Numbered from the stretch's first letter, positions 44,781-54,132 are shown. The stretch: DNA of 64,000 nucleotides from Acidobacteriota bacterium (GCA_003225005.1 QIAN01000205.1:1-64000); one strand, 5' to 3'. A program made the numbers and translations. Notes: generated by a model not told the origin, from the letters alone.

Positions 44781-45194
44781 ATGAGAAAACTCGCATTTGC
44801 AACAGTATTCGTTGCTGCTGCCTTATTGACTGTAGCGATGTTCGCCAAAACCGAGAACGCACACGTACAGCGCATCGGCATGGTAATCGGAATCAAAGCC
44901 GACCAGATCAGCGCATACGAAGCCCTGCACGCCGCATCCAACCCTGGCGTTCGCGACTTGCTGGATAAATATCACATGCATAACTTCTCCATCTACATGC
45001 GTCAACTCGACGATGGAAAGTACTACCTATTTGGGTATTACGAGTACACCGGCACAGACTTCAAAGCGGAGATGGAAAAGCTCGCGGCGGAGCCTCGCAA
45101 CCAAAAGTGGCTCTCCATAACGGGTCCGATGCAAGCTCCTCTTCCCGGGGAACAGTCCTGGGCGATGATGAAAGAGGTCTATCACAATCCCTAG
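44781..45194 (+). CDS. exported RhaM/L-rhamnose mutarotase-family protein
   Basis: A 137-residue protein. After a Sec signal (LAFATVFVAAALLTVAMFA) comes a dimeric alpha-beta-barrel domain of the RhaM family: QRIGMVIGIKADQISAYEAL, LHAA with the conserved His, HNFSIYMRQLDD, LFGYYEYTG and the late NQKWLSITGPMQ. Family members interconvert anomers of L-rhamnose and similar sugars. E. coli RhaM is about 104 residues and cytosolic; the signal peptide here would place this one in the periplasm. It probably works on sugar released by the fucosidases. It is coupled to the beta-helix gene. Confidence 0.86.
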   Translation: MRKLAFATVFVAAALLTVAMFAKTENAHVQRIGMVIGIKADQISAYEALHAASNPGVRDLLDKYHMHNFSIYMRQLDDGKYYLFGYYEYTGTDFKAEMEKLAAEPRNQKWLSITGPMQAPLPGEQSWAMMKEVYHNP

Positions 45195-45258
45195 TCGGCG
45201 AGGATTCAGCCAGCAAGCCAAAACTCAAATGGATAACGAGGATCCTGCAGAGCCATTG

Positions 45259-46175
45259 ATGGACGCATTCATGCTGCTGCGTCGGTGGGAGCTAGCTATA
45301 TTGCTTTTCATTTGCCGGTCAGGATTAGGGCAACATAACGGACTGGTGGCATACTGGCCGTTCGACGGTACGGGCGGTACAGCTGTCGTTGAAGCCAAAC
45401 GATTGTATCGCGTGGAATGCGGGTCGTGAACCCATCAAACTTGAGGCCCTGGCCTCGGACGCCGCTCACAAAAGAGAGGTTGCCTTAGATTACGTCTTTA
45501 GTCTGTTTGTTGGACGGTGTGTGGAATGCGCCCGAAATCCAAGATGCCGTGACTTTCGAGGCTTGGATAGCTCCTCAGGCCTATCCTTGGAATTGGAATG
45601 CGATCGTCGAGCAGAGGGACCGATACTTCTTTGGGTTAGACGAGACCGGGCACATCGGTTTGCGAGTTTTCATCGACGATCATTGGCGCGAGTGTGTTTC
45701 GGCCACTCAGGTGCCCTTGATGGAGTGGTCCCATATAGCCGCGACTGTCGATCCCAACTGTGGCCTTACCATCTATATCAATGGGCAGGAGGCTGGTCGT
45801 CTGAAAATCAGTGGCCGTTTCGCCCGGAGGCGCCCCTTCGAGCCGAACGAGATTGAGGATAAATTCTTCACGAAACGGCAAGCCGCGGGCGGCGCCTTCC
45901 AGATTGGCCGCAACCTCGACGAACTCCCCGCCGCCGCAACGAGGCCGATCCCAGCTTCTTATTCTTTTGACGGAATCATCGACGAACTGAAAATCTACGC
46001 CCGCGCCCTTGATGCCAGCGAGATCAAGAGATCTACGACTCTCTGCGTCCCACTTCTCCGCCTCCACTGACCTGGCGCAAGCTGCCCAGCATTCCGGATG
46101 GACAAAAGCGGTTTGGTGAGTTCTACACAAGTCTGAAGTTTTACCCGGAGTGGGACCTCGAGATGTGGGGTTGAG
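45259..46175 (+). pseudogene. LamG/unknown-domain protein relic 2 (5' part only, frameshifted)
   Basis: From ATG 45259 a signal peptide and NGLVAYWPFDGTGGTA match the intact copy at 51786. After a frameshift near 45400 and a damaged stretch, another frame continues with DAVTFEAWIAPQAYPWNWNA, RYFFGLDETGHIGLRVFIDD, SHIAATVDPNCGLTIYING and FDGIIDELKIYARALDASEI. A further shift gives RFGEFYTSLKFYPEWD, where similarity ends and a stop follows at 46173. The last 400 or so residues of the family are missing. The LamG part is much closer to copy B (51786) than to copy A. Confidence 0.9.
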
Positions 46176-46395
46176 TGATCTGCGAGCAAATGCGTTCCGC
46201 CCGTGGTGATATGAACACGGCTGTGAACCGCGCGGGCATGCGCTTGGTATTGGATGAACCATATAGCTCTAGATTTTAGGGGCAAGCTCGCCCCCCAGTC
46301 AATGCCACGATTCCAGGCTAAAATGGTGTCTCACCCTTGACAATTCCTGTCAATTAGGCTTTTTTCGGGCGTTGCTTCATCGGAAGCAAAAGTGC

Positions 46396-46451
46396 TTGAC
46401 AACAGAAATCACGCGGTGCTAGCGTCTCCTGTCGTAATTGGTTGGATCAAT
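46396..46451 (+). promoter_or_regulatory. promoter with GntR/FadR-like operator before receptor 2
   Basis: TTGACA (46396-46401) and TAGCGT (46420-46425, with an upstream TG) are 18 bases apart. AATTGGTTGGATCAATT (46436-46452) starts ten bases after the -10, at the expected start of transcription. It belongs to the same site family as those before receptor 1 and the dehydrogenase, and 21 bases (46431-46451) recur exactly, inverted, at 42304. Confidence 0.75.
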
Positions 46452-46506
46452 TAGCCCTTGTGCCAGCGAGGCTTCTTCGTGGAAAGCCTAGAACCAGGGA
46501 GGCTCT

Positions 46507-49500
46507 ATGAATTCTCCGCTTAGTCGTAGTTTGAGGATTCTCAGCTCAGCGATGTTGACCGTCGCGATCTGTATCGGGATGTCCGTCAACTCCGCGGCGC
46601 AAGCGGGCACTGCCGCAGCTGCACTCAACGGCACGGTGCGAGACCCTTCCGGTGCCGCGGTGCCGAGCGCAACTATAACCCTGATCAATGTCCAAACAGG
46701 GTTCCGGCAAGTGACGCAGAGCAACGCGACCGGAAGCTATTCTCTTGTCAACATCAGCCCGGGCAACTACACCGCGACGGTTGCGAAGGAAGGTTTTTCC
46801 ACCGGCAAGTCATCTGAGTTCGAACTCGGTGTGAATCAGACAGCCACCCTCAACTTCGATTTAAGGGTGGGCAGCACGAATACAACGGTTGAGGTCTCTG
46901 CCAATTCGGTTCAGATCGAAACGTCCACGGCCGAACTCGGGACAGTGATCGGGACCGTTGAAGTCAGTTCGCTGCCCTTGAACGGGCGCAATTTCACAGA
47001 GCTACTGCTGCTTCAGCCTGGCGTTAGCCCTGTAAACACTACGGAGAATTCCGGCTTCGGTGGCGGTTTCTTCGGTAATCCGACCGGAACCGTCGTGCTT
47101 CCCGCGATCAATGGCCAGAATAACCGCAGCAATATGTACCTGCTGGACGGCATCAACAATTACGGCTCGATCCGCGACACTTACGCGGTGCAGCCGACTC
47201 TGGACGATATTCAGGAGTTCAAAGTCCAATCCCACAACGACGAAGCGCAATTCGGGCAAGTATTAGGCGGGATCGTAAATGTGGTGACGAAGTCAGGAAC
47301 CAATCGACTTCACGGAGACGTGTGGGAATTCCTGCGCAATGATGCGATGGATGCGGCAAACTATTTCCACCCGGTGAAGACCCCGCTAAAGCAGAACCAG
47401 TTTGGCGGGGGAGTCGGCGGTCCCGTGATCCTGCCGCATTACAACGGCCACGACAAGACTTTCTTCTACCTTTCTTACGAAGGATTTCGTAACCACACGG
47501 CATCGAACAGCTTCTTTCGCACCCCAACCGCAGCGCAATTGGGCGGCGACTTCAGCAACCTCGATAGTCAAGGAGTACAACTCTACAATCCGTTCAGCAA
47601 CAACGGCACCACGGTTCAGCCGTTTATGTGCGACGCGAGTGGAAACGCGCTCCCCGCTCCCGGCAATATCCAAGCCGCGGGAACTCCTTGCAACAAAATT
47701 CCGTCGAGCATGATCAGTCCGACCACGGTTTACATCGCGAAGACGTTGTTCCCGGCGCCGAACCCCACGATCGCTGCTCAGTCTCCACCTTTCAATGGCG
47801 TCGATACGACTCCCGCGATTATCCGGCAGGATCAGATCTCCCTCCGCTTCGACCAGCAGATCGGTACGAAGGACCGCTTCTTCGGGCGCTGGACGGCAGC
47901 ATGGGAGCCCATTACCGCTTCCGGGGGGTACCCGGGTGTGACGGGGACGACTAAGGACAGTAACTACAATGTGGCAGTGAACTGGACTCACACTTTTGGC
48001 TCCAGTTCCGTGCTAGAGCTAACATTCGGTCGTACTTCAGCGCAGGCCAACCACGGAGGAAGTTACGCGAATGTGCCGTCGAACTTCTATCAACAGGCTG
48101 GACTAGCTCCCAATTTCTACAACCATGGTGTTTTTGGTGGCCCCATCGTTCCAGGATTTGTGGTGGGCGAAAACTACCTCGGCAGCACCGCGACCTTCGT
48201 GGGCAAGTTGCACTATACGAACATCTGGGAATACCGCGGTGATTACTCCAAGACTTTTGGGAGGCACAGTTTCCGCACGGGCGCCAGCCTCGCCTCCTAC
48301 GGATGGGAACAACCTTTCTATGGCTCGCAGGAGAACTTTGATCAAACGCAGACCCAGGATGCTGCCTTTGACTCGAATACAGGCGATGCAATGGCCTCCA
48401 TGGTACTGGGTGTCCCGTCCTATGCCGAAGTGGACAACGTTTATTCGCTGCTTCACGGCGGCAAGATCATTGGCGTGTACGCGCAGGATCAGTGGAGGGT
48501 TAACGATAAGCTCACCGTTAACTATGGTCTGCGTTACGACCTGACAGTAAATCCCCGCCAGGGCAAATCCTCCAACGGAAGTGATATCACCGGGGACTTT
48601 AACTTCAGCAACGGAACGTACATTCTGCAGAAAGCTGCTCCGGCATGTTCCGCGACTCAGGGAGCGCCCTGCATTCCAGGTGGTACGCTGCCACCTCATG
48701 TCGTAATCGCCAGTAACGGAAAAATCCCCCAGGACGACTACACCAATTTTCAGCCCAGAGTCGGATTTGCCTATCGACTGACAGCGAGAACGGTGATGCA
48801 CGGCGGGTATGCAAGGTTCTACGACAATTGGGCCGGTATCACCGAAAATATTTCCAATTTCACTCAGCTCTGGCCCAATGTGGCATTTGTCGCAGCTCCT
48901 GGCGGCTTCAATTCCTTTGGACCACCCACCGGATTAGCCAACGATCCGCTTAATTTGGGAACTGGCACGGGTAGTATCAAGCCGGATGTTTCGCCGTTTA
49001 CGCCTCTGAATGCGAGCCCATATACCGACCCTCACCTCAAGAACGGGTATTCGGACCAATGGAATCTCGGATTCCAGCGAGAATTGGCTCCGGGCGCAAT
49101 TGCGACCATTAATTACGTAGGTTCTCGTAACGGAAACGTAGCCACTACGGTCACCGCCAACGCGGGTTGTTCGGGCGCCCCTTGCCCCATCAGCCAGCCC
49201 ATTCCTTATCCGTACATTCAGTTCCAGGTGCCGTACACCAAGAGCATCTCGTCAACGAACTACAACGGTCTGCAAGTTTCCTCGCAATATAAGTTGCATT
49301 CCGGGATCATGGGGACCATCGCATACACGTGGTCGAAGGCGCTCACTACTGGCTGTGACGGTTACAACTCAGGCTGCGAGGTCCAGAACCCATACAATCT
49401 GAGTATGGATCGTGGACCGGCGGCCCACGATCTTACCCATATCTTCACCACGAGCTTCGTGCTGCCGCTTCCGTTCGGTGGAGGAAGACGATTCAGCACT

Positions 49501-50001
49501 GGCAGCAGCCTGATGAATCACATCATCGGCAATTGGCAGCTGAATGGGATCCTTTCTCTAAACAGTGGACCGCGTTACGACGTCCAAGACAATAACGCGA
49601 TTTCGAATATCAGTAACTTTGCCGGAATCGAACGTGTCAACCAGGTTGCGGATCCTCGTCGGAGTACGCTCGACTATGCCTTGGACAAACTTCACCCGAT
49701 TAACTTTAACGCTTTCGCTGATCCTCCGACGGGGAGTTTCGGCACAATGCGGCGCAACAGTCTGACCGCGGACTGGGGGCGCAACTTGGATCTGTCACTA
49801 TTCCGCTCATTCTCCATATCAGAGTCCAAGCGGTTCGAGTTCAGAGCCGAAGCTTTCAACCTAACCAACACCCCCGTGATGGGGACTCCCGACACGTTCT
49901 TAGGAGATGGAAACGCTTATCAGGGCGGCACTTTTGGCTTAGTGTCGTACACCGCCAACACTGAGCGCCAGCTGCAAATCGCGCTGAAGTTTTATTTCTA
50001 A
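46507..50001 (+). CDS. TonB-dependent receptor, Oar-like with carboxypeptidase-regulatory domain (receptor 2)
   Basis: A 1164-residue outer-membrane receptor with GGGAGG before ATG 46507. A signal peptide leads to a carboxypeptidase-regulatory-like domain (ALNGTVRDPSGAAVPSATIT) and a plug with SSLPLNGRNFTELLLLQPGV and MYLLDGINNYG, then a barrel ending LQIALKFYF. It shares the layout of receptor 1 but differs throughout, so it probably binds a different glycan fragment. Its promoter carries the island operator. The two broken SDR genes lie directly downstream. Confidence 0.94.
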   Translation: MNSPLSRSLRILSSAMLTVAICIGMSVNSAAQAGTAAAALNGTVRDPSGAAVPSATITLINVQTGFRQVTQSNATGSYSLVNISPGNYTATVAKEGFSTGKSSEFELGVNQTATLNFDLRVGSTNTTVEVSANSVQIETSTAELGTVIGTVEVSSLPLNGRNFTELLLLQPGVSPVNTTENSGFGGGFFGNPTGTVVLPAINGQNNRSNMYLLDGINNYGSIRDTYAVQPTLDDIQEFKVQSHNDEAQFGQVLGGIVNVVTKSGTNRLHGDVWEFLRNDAMDAANYFHPVKTPLKQNQFGGGVGGPVILPHYNGHDKTFFYLSYEGFRNHTASNSFFRTPTAAQLGGDFSNLDSQGVQLYNPFSNNGTTVQPFMCDASGNALPAPGNIQAAGTPCNKIPSSMISPTTVYIAKTLFPAPNPTIAAQSPPFNGVDTTPAIIRQDQISLRFDQQIGTKDRFFGRWTAAWEPITASGGYPGVTGTTKDSNYNVAVNWTHTFGSSSVLELTFGRTSAQANHGGSYANVPSNFYQQAGLAPNFYNHGVFGGPIVPGFVVGENYLGSTATFVGKLHYTNIWEYRGDYSKTFGRHSFRTGASLASYGWEQPFYGSQENFDQTQTQDAAFDSNTGDAMASMVLGVPSYAEVDNVYSLLHGGKIIGVYAQDQWRVNDKLTVNYGLRYDLTVNPRQGKSSNGSDITGDFNFSNGTYILQKAAPACSATQGAPCIPGGTLPPHVVIASNGKIPQDDYTNFQPRVGFAYRLTARTVMHGGYARFYDNWAGITENISNFTQLWPNVAFVAAPGGFNSFGPPTGLANDPLNLGTGTGSIKPDVSPFTPLNASPYTDPHLKNGYSDQWNLGFQRELAPGAIATINYVGSRNGNVATTVTANAGCSGAPCPISQPIPYPYIQFQVPYTKSISSTNYNGLQVSSQYKLHSGIMGTIAYTWSKALTTGCDGYNSGCEVQNPYNLSMDRGPAAHDLTHIFTTSFVLPLPFGGGRRFSTGSSLMNHIIGNWQLNGILSLNSGPRYDVQDNNAISNISNFAGIERVNQVADPRRSTLDYALDKLHPINFNAFADPPTGSFGTMRRNSLTADWGRNLDLSLFRSFSISESKRFEFRAEAFNLTNTPVMGTPDTFLGDGNAYQGGTFGLVSYTANTERQLQIALKFYF

Positions 50002-50062
50002 GTTGTCGGACCGTTCTGAGCCGGCATTGGATCACGAGGCGGTGGACATCGCGGGAGGCAGA

Positions 50063-50837
50063 GTGGCGTACGCCTGCTTGGATCTGAACGGCAGACCGCC
50101 GTGGTCATTGGAGGCACATCTGGCATCGGCCAAGCGATCGTTTGGGATTGGCACACGCGGGTGCCGACGTCATCGCCACCGGTCGTAGGCTTGAGCAGGT
50201 AAAGGCAATCGCTGCCGAAATCGAAGCTGCCGGCTGTCGCAGTTTGTCCATGACAGTTGATGTTAGCGATAGGGCTTCCTTGGAACGACTGCTCTCTGCC
50301 GCACTGGACTCATTTGGAAACGTAGACATCCTGGTGAACTGCGCCGGACGCATAAAACGAGCGCCTACGATCGACTCGTCTGAAAGTGACTGGGAAGAAA
50401 TTCTGGATATAAACCTGATGGGTGTGCTCCGCGCCTGCCAGATATTCGGGCGCCACATGCTACAAAAAGGATATGGACGAGTCCTCAACATCACGTCGCT
50501 CAATGTATTCGTGGCGCTGCATGAAGTCGCGGCCTACGCGGCCAGTAAAGCGGCAGTTCAATCGCTGACGAGATCGTTAGCAGTTGAGTGGGCAGGTCGT
50601 GGAGTTTGCGTCAATGCGATTGCGCCCGGCGTATTTGCAACCGCACTAAATTCAGAGCTATTGCAAGGCACTGACCGAGGGCAGGAATTGCTGATGCGCA
50701 CACCGATGAAGAGGTTTGGTACCGCGGAAGAGGTGGTAGGAGCGGCGATTCTTATTGCTTCAGATGCGGCCAGCTTTATGACTGGTTCCGTATTGATTGT
50801 CGATGGCGGTTTCTTGGCGAGCGGCGTTAATCAGTGA
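50063..50837 (+). pseudogene. short-chain dehydrogenase/reductase gene with two early frameshifts
   Basis: Most of a 250-residue SDR is readable from 50142: NVDILVNCAGRI, the catalytic Ser region NITSLNVFVA, YAASKAAVQSLTRSLAVEW and APGVFATALNS. The N-terminal cofactor motif lies in another frame: GTG 50063 (behind GGGAGG) gives LDLNGR, then one lost base near 50098 shifts AVVIGGTSGIGQAI out of frame, and a second lost base near 50150 leads to GLAHAGADVIATGRR. Unless these are assembly errors the protein cannot bind NAD(P). Intact, it could be the keto-deoxy-fuconate dehydrogenase of the pathway. Confidence 0.82.
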
Positions 50838-50935
50838 TTTGCAGTTTCTTGAACAGTGCGCACACTGGCGCGTGGCAAGTTGGACGAGAAGATTGGCCAT
50901 TGCCGCGGTCTTGACAGAGATACTGAAGGATTCTT

Positions 50936-51695
50936 GTGGTCGAGAGCAAACTTAAAGGACTAACCGCGCTAGTCACCGGTGCAAGTAGTGGAATAGGTGC
51001 GGAAACGGCATTTCGACTTGGAGCCAACGGTGCGTATACGCTTATTCATTACCATGAAAACTTGCAGGGCGCGACAGAAGTTCTTGAGAAGATTCGCCAA
51101 GTCCGTGGGGATGGGGAACTCATCTCCAGAGATTTGAGTAACAGTTCAGGCATTGCGCAATTCACTGGTTCATTCGCAAGCTTGCAAAGGCCAATTGACA
51201 TTTTGGTGAATAACGCTGTTCTCTGATACAGAGAAAGCCGTTTCTGGAGATTACTGAACAACTGTGGTCAGAAGCCTTCACGTTGAATGTCAAGCGCATT
51301 CCTTACGACAAAGGCTCTCCTTCCGTCGATGGTGCAGCGCGGACGTGGTTGTGTGGTGAACATTACGTCAGTAGCGGCCCGCTTTGGCGGTGGCATTGGG
51401 GCAATTGCGTACTCCTCAGCAAAAGCAACGCTATCGACAATGACGAAAGGACTCGCTCGAGAATTTGGACCAAAAGGTATTCGCATAAATGCAGTTTCAC
51501 CTGGAACATCGATACGAATTACCACTAGAAGTTTTCTGCACGGGAGTCTCTCGATGCGGTCGTGGCTGCGACGCCTTACAGCGCCTTGGGACAGCAAATG
51601 ATATTGCCGATGTGATTGTTTTTCTTTGTTCGGATGGTGCTCGTTTCATTCAGGGCCAAGTAATTGAGGTGAACGGGCGATTTCTAATGGTGTGA
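50936..51695 (+). pseudogene. second short-chain dehydrogenase/reductase gene, multiply frameshifted
   Basis: From GTG 50936 the frame reads a normal SDR start (LTALVTGASSGIGAETAFRL) up to PIDILVNNAVL and a stop at 51226. The remainder is split over two further frames: GCVVNITSVAARFGGGIGA, YSSAKATLSTMTKGLAREFG and NAVSPGTS from 51287, then RLGTANDIADVIVFLCSDGA and QGQVIEVNGRF up to 51695. The order is complete, so this is a recently inactivated gene. It resembles 3-oxoacyl-reductase-like sugar dehydrogenases. Confidence 0.88.
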
Positions 51696-51785
51696 GTGCG
51701 CGATGCCCCCACTGAGCAGTCCCGAAGAATGTGAACAAAGTAGGCATGCGAGGGATTTCAATCTGAGTACTTGGTCTGGAGCCTA

Positions 51786-53885
51786 ATGAGTGTGTCCATG
51801 CTGCTGCGTCGACTAGGTTGGATAGCGTTGTTGGCTCTCGTTTGCCGGTCAGGATTCGGGCAAGATCAGGGACTGGTGGCCTACTGGCCGTTCGATGAAG
51901 CGAAGGGTACGGCCACCGTTGAGAGCAGCAAGCAGACGGAAGACGTGATCCAAGGGAATTTTTCGTTGGTGAGCGGCGTCCGTGGCAAGGGGATCAAGTT
52001 CGATGGATTCACGACCCGCATTACACGCAAATCAGATCTGCCGGAGATCCACGAGGCTGTGACATTCGAGGCCTGGATCGCACCCCAAGCGTACCCTTGG
52101 AATTGGAATGCCATCGTCGAGCAGGAGAAGCGCTATTTTTTTGGACTGGACGCCACTGGGCACATCGGTCTGCGGGTTTTCGTTGATGATCAATGGCGGG
52201 AGTGCTTTTCGGCGGTGCAAGTTCCGTTCATGCAGTGGTCGCATATCGCCGGCACTTTCGATCCCCAAAACGGCCTTAGCCTCTACATCAACGGCCAGGA
52301 AGGCGGTCGTCTCAATATTGCCGGTCATCTCGGTCAGGGTGAAGTAGACCCTAGTAATGGTCAACCCACCGCGGGCAAATTTCAGATCGGCCGCAACCTG
52401 GAAGAAGTTCCGGCCGCCGCATCGTTGAAGATTCCGGCGTCGTATTCGTTTGACGGAATCATCGATGAGCTGAAGATCTACGGCCGCGCTCTCGATGCCG
52501 GCGAGATCAGGACAGCGTACGAATCGGTGCGTCCCGCGTCCCCACCTGAACTTACCCCACGCAAGCTTCCCGTAATCCCGGTCGGAGACAAGCGATTTGG
52601 CGCTTTTTATACGCGTCTGAAGTTCTATCCTGAGTGGGACCAGCTGTGGCGAATCGACGAGTATCCGGACCTGGTCGTCACCTTCGACGACCAATCGTAC
52701 AAGATGGTGTTCTGGCACGGGACTACATACAACATGAATCTGGTCACGGAGAACGGCCGCTGGATCGGAGACCAAAGCGCGGAGGGAGCAAGAGGTGAGT
52801 TTGGATGTGAGGAGCATATGTCCGACAAGCAGGCCCGCTATGCTCACGTTCGCCTGCTCGAAAATAGCGCTGCGCGCGTTGTCGTTCACTGGCGGTATGC
52901 CTTGACGGATGTCAAGTACAACATCGGGGAGGAGGATCCGATCACCGGTTGGGGAGCTTGGGCGGACGAGTACTACACCATCTATCCCGATGGTCTGGCG
53001 GTTCGTCATTTTCTCGTACATGGCCGGCAGAGGGGATACAGCATTACAGAACCTGCGACGTTGAACAATCCTGGCGAAAGAGCGGAAGACAACGTCTCGA
53101 TCGACGCGGCGACTCTGGCCAATATGGATGGCGAGACGCGGACCTTTAGCTGGGAAACATGGCCCTCCGATGGAGGCATAGGCGCCGAATTCCAACATCC
53201 GGTGTCCAATGCCAATATTGCGATCGTGAACACCAAATCGGATTTCAAGCCCGTCTATATCTATCCGCCTCCCACTCGCATTATCCCCTACGGTGGAGGC
53301 GTCGGCGAGACTCGCCCGTATCTGTCGAAGTTTCCGATCTGGAACCACTGGCCTGTTGCGCAAATTCCATCGGATGGCCGACCCGCACTTGCTCTGGATC
53401 GGGTGTCAAGTTCGGCGATTCTCTCTCCTGAACCACCAGAGACGAAGCGACCCAGAGACGGCATTGTGGAGGGCAGATTTGTTATGGGCCTCACGAACCA
53501 GCCGATATCTGTGATTCTTCCCTTCGCCCGCGCCTGGTTGCAGCCACCTGACTTGAAAATGTCTGGGAAGGATTTCGCCAGCGACGGTTATGACCGCGAT
53601 GACCGGGCTTACCACCTTCGCCGGCTGTCGCAAGGAAACACGAAACTGGAGTTCAATATTCAGGCCGGCGAGAAATCGCCGGTAGTGAACCCGGCATTCG
53701 TCATCGATGGATGGGGCAGAGAAGGCGCAGCGCTGCGATTGAACGGCAAGCTTGTTACAGAAGGCAAAGACTTTCGCGTCGGCCACATTGACCGGTTAGA
53801 AGGCTCCAGTCTTGTGGTCTGGATTCGGGCGCAGCTCACTGCAGCCTCACAGTTTTCGCTAACACCACAGTCGGGATCAAACTGA
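51786..53885 (+). CDS. secreted LamG-domain protein with large uncharacterised C-terminal domain (copy B)
   Basis: A 699-residue exported protein from ATG 51786, with signal MLLRRLGWIALLALVCRSG. The LamG part (about 28-250) has LVAYWPFDEAKGTATVES, AWIAPQAYPWNWNAIVEQE, WSHIAGTFDPQNGLSLYING and FDGIIDELKIYGRALDAGEI. The unknown domain (about 270-695) repeats the landmarks of copy A: HMSDKQARYAHVRLLEN, VVHWRYAL, WADEYYTIYPDGLAV, ERAEDNVSIDAATLANMDG and IWNHWPVAQI. The two copies share order and landmarks throughout but differ in many positions, so they are old paralogs. Being kept twice among decaying copies suggests a useful function in glycan use. Confidence 0.86.
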   Translation: MSVSMLLRRLGWIALLALVCRSGFGQDQGLVAYWPFDEAKGTATVESSKQTEDVIQGNFSLVSGVRGKGIKFDGFTTRITRKSDLPEIHEAVTFEAWIAPQAYPWNWNAIVEQEKRYFFGLDATGHIGLRVFVDDQWRECFSAVQVPFMQWSHIAGTFDPQNGLSLYINGQEGGRLNIAGHLGQGEVDPSNGQPTAGKFQIGRNLEEVPAAASLKIPASYSFDGIIDELKIYGRALDAGEIRTAYESVRPASPPELTPRKLPVIPVGDKRFGAFYTRLKFYPEWDQLWRIDEYPDLVVTFDDQSYKMVFWHGTTYNMNLVTENGRWIGDQSAEGARGEFGCEEHMSDKQARYAHVRLLENSAARVVVHWRYALTDVKYNIGEEDPITGWGAWADEYYTIYPDGLAVRHFLVHGRQRGYSITEPATLNNPGERAEDNVSIDAATLANMDGETRTFSWETWPSDGGIGAEFQHPVSNANIAIVNTKSDFKPVYIYPPPTRIIPYGGGVGETRPYLSKFPIWNHWPVAQIPSDGRPALALDRVSSSAILSPEPPETKRPRDGIVEGRFVMGLTNQPISVILPFARAWLQPPDLKMSGKDFASDGYDRDDRAYHLRRLSQGNTKLEFNIQAGEKSPVVNPAFVIDGWGREGAALRLNGKLVTEGKDFRVGHIDRLEGSSLVVWIRAQLTAASQFSLTPQSGSN

Positions 53886-53976
53886 ATTCGCAAAGCCCGA
53901 GGATTACGAAACGTCGGCCGGTCCTTCGAGGAACTTACAATCCGCAATAGACCACAGTTACCGGGAGACTAAGAAC

Positions 53977-54069
53977 ATGAGCTACACACGACGAGATCTC
54001 TTAACGACCGGTTTGGCCGCTTCTGCCGGGGTTAATCCAGCCCCAGCTGGAAGATACGGCTCGCCGTAA
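53977..54069 (+). pseudogene. twin-arginine signal stub of a lost exported protein
   Basis: ATG 53977 opens a 30-residue frame starting SYTRRDLLTTGLAASAGV, a typical TAT signal, then stops at 54067. It lies 91 bases behind LamG copy B. The most likely reading is that the island was cut here and the rest of an exported hydrolase removed. A few in-frame codons of unrelated sequence follow up to 54135. Confidence 0.6.
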
Positions 54070-54132
54070 ACTTCGCCGACTCGCGCAGCGGCTCCTCAAC
54101 ATCGACCACGAACTCGATCACCTAACCCCAAA

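Noticed and set aside
51740-51785. TTGGTCTGGAGCC before LamG copy B as a GntR operator
   Set aside because: Only the left half-site matches and no promoter elements are placed around it.
52032-53363. 443-codon open frame on the minus strand opposite LamG copy B
   Set aside because: Same reason: antisense of a conserved gene with clear LamG motifs, with no own motif.
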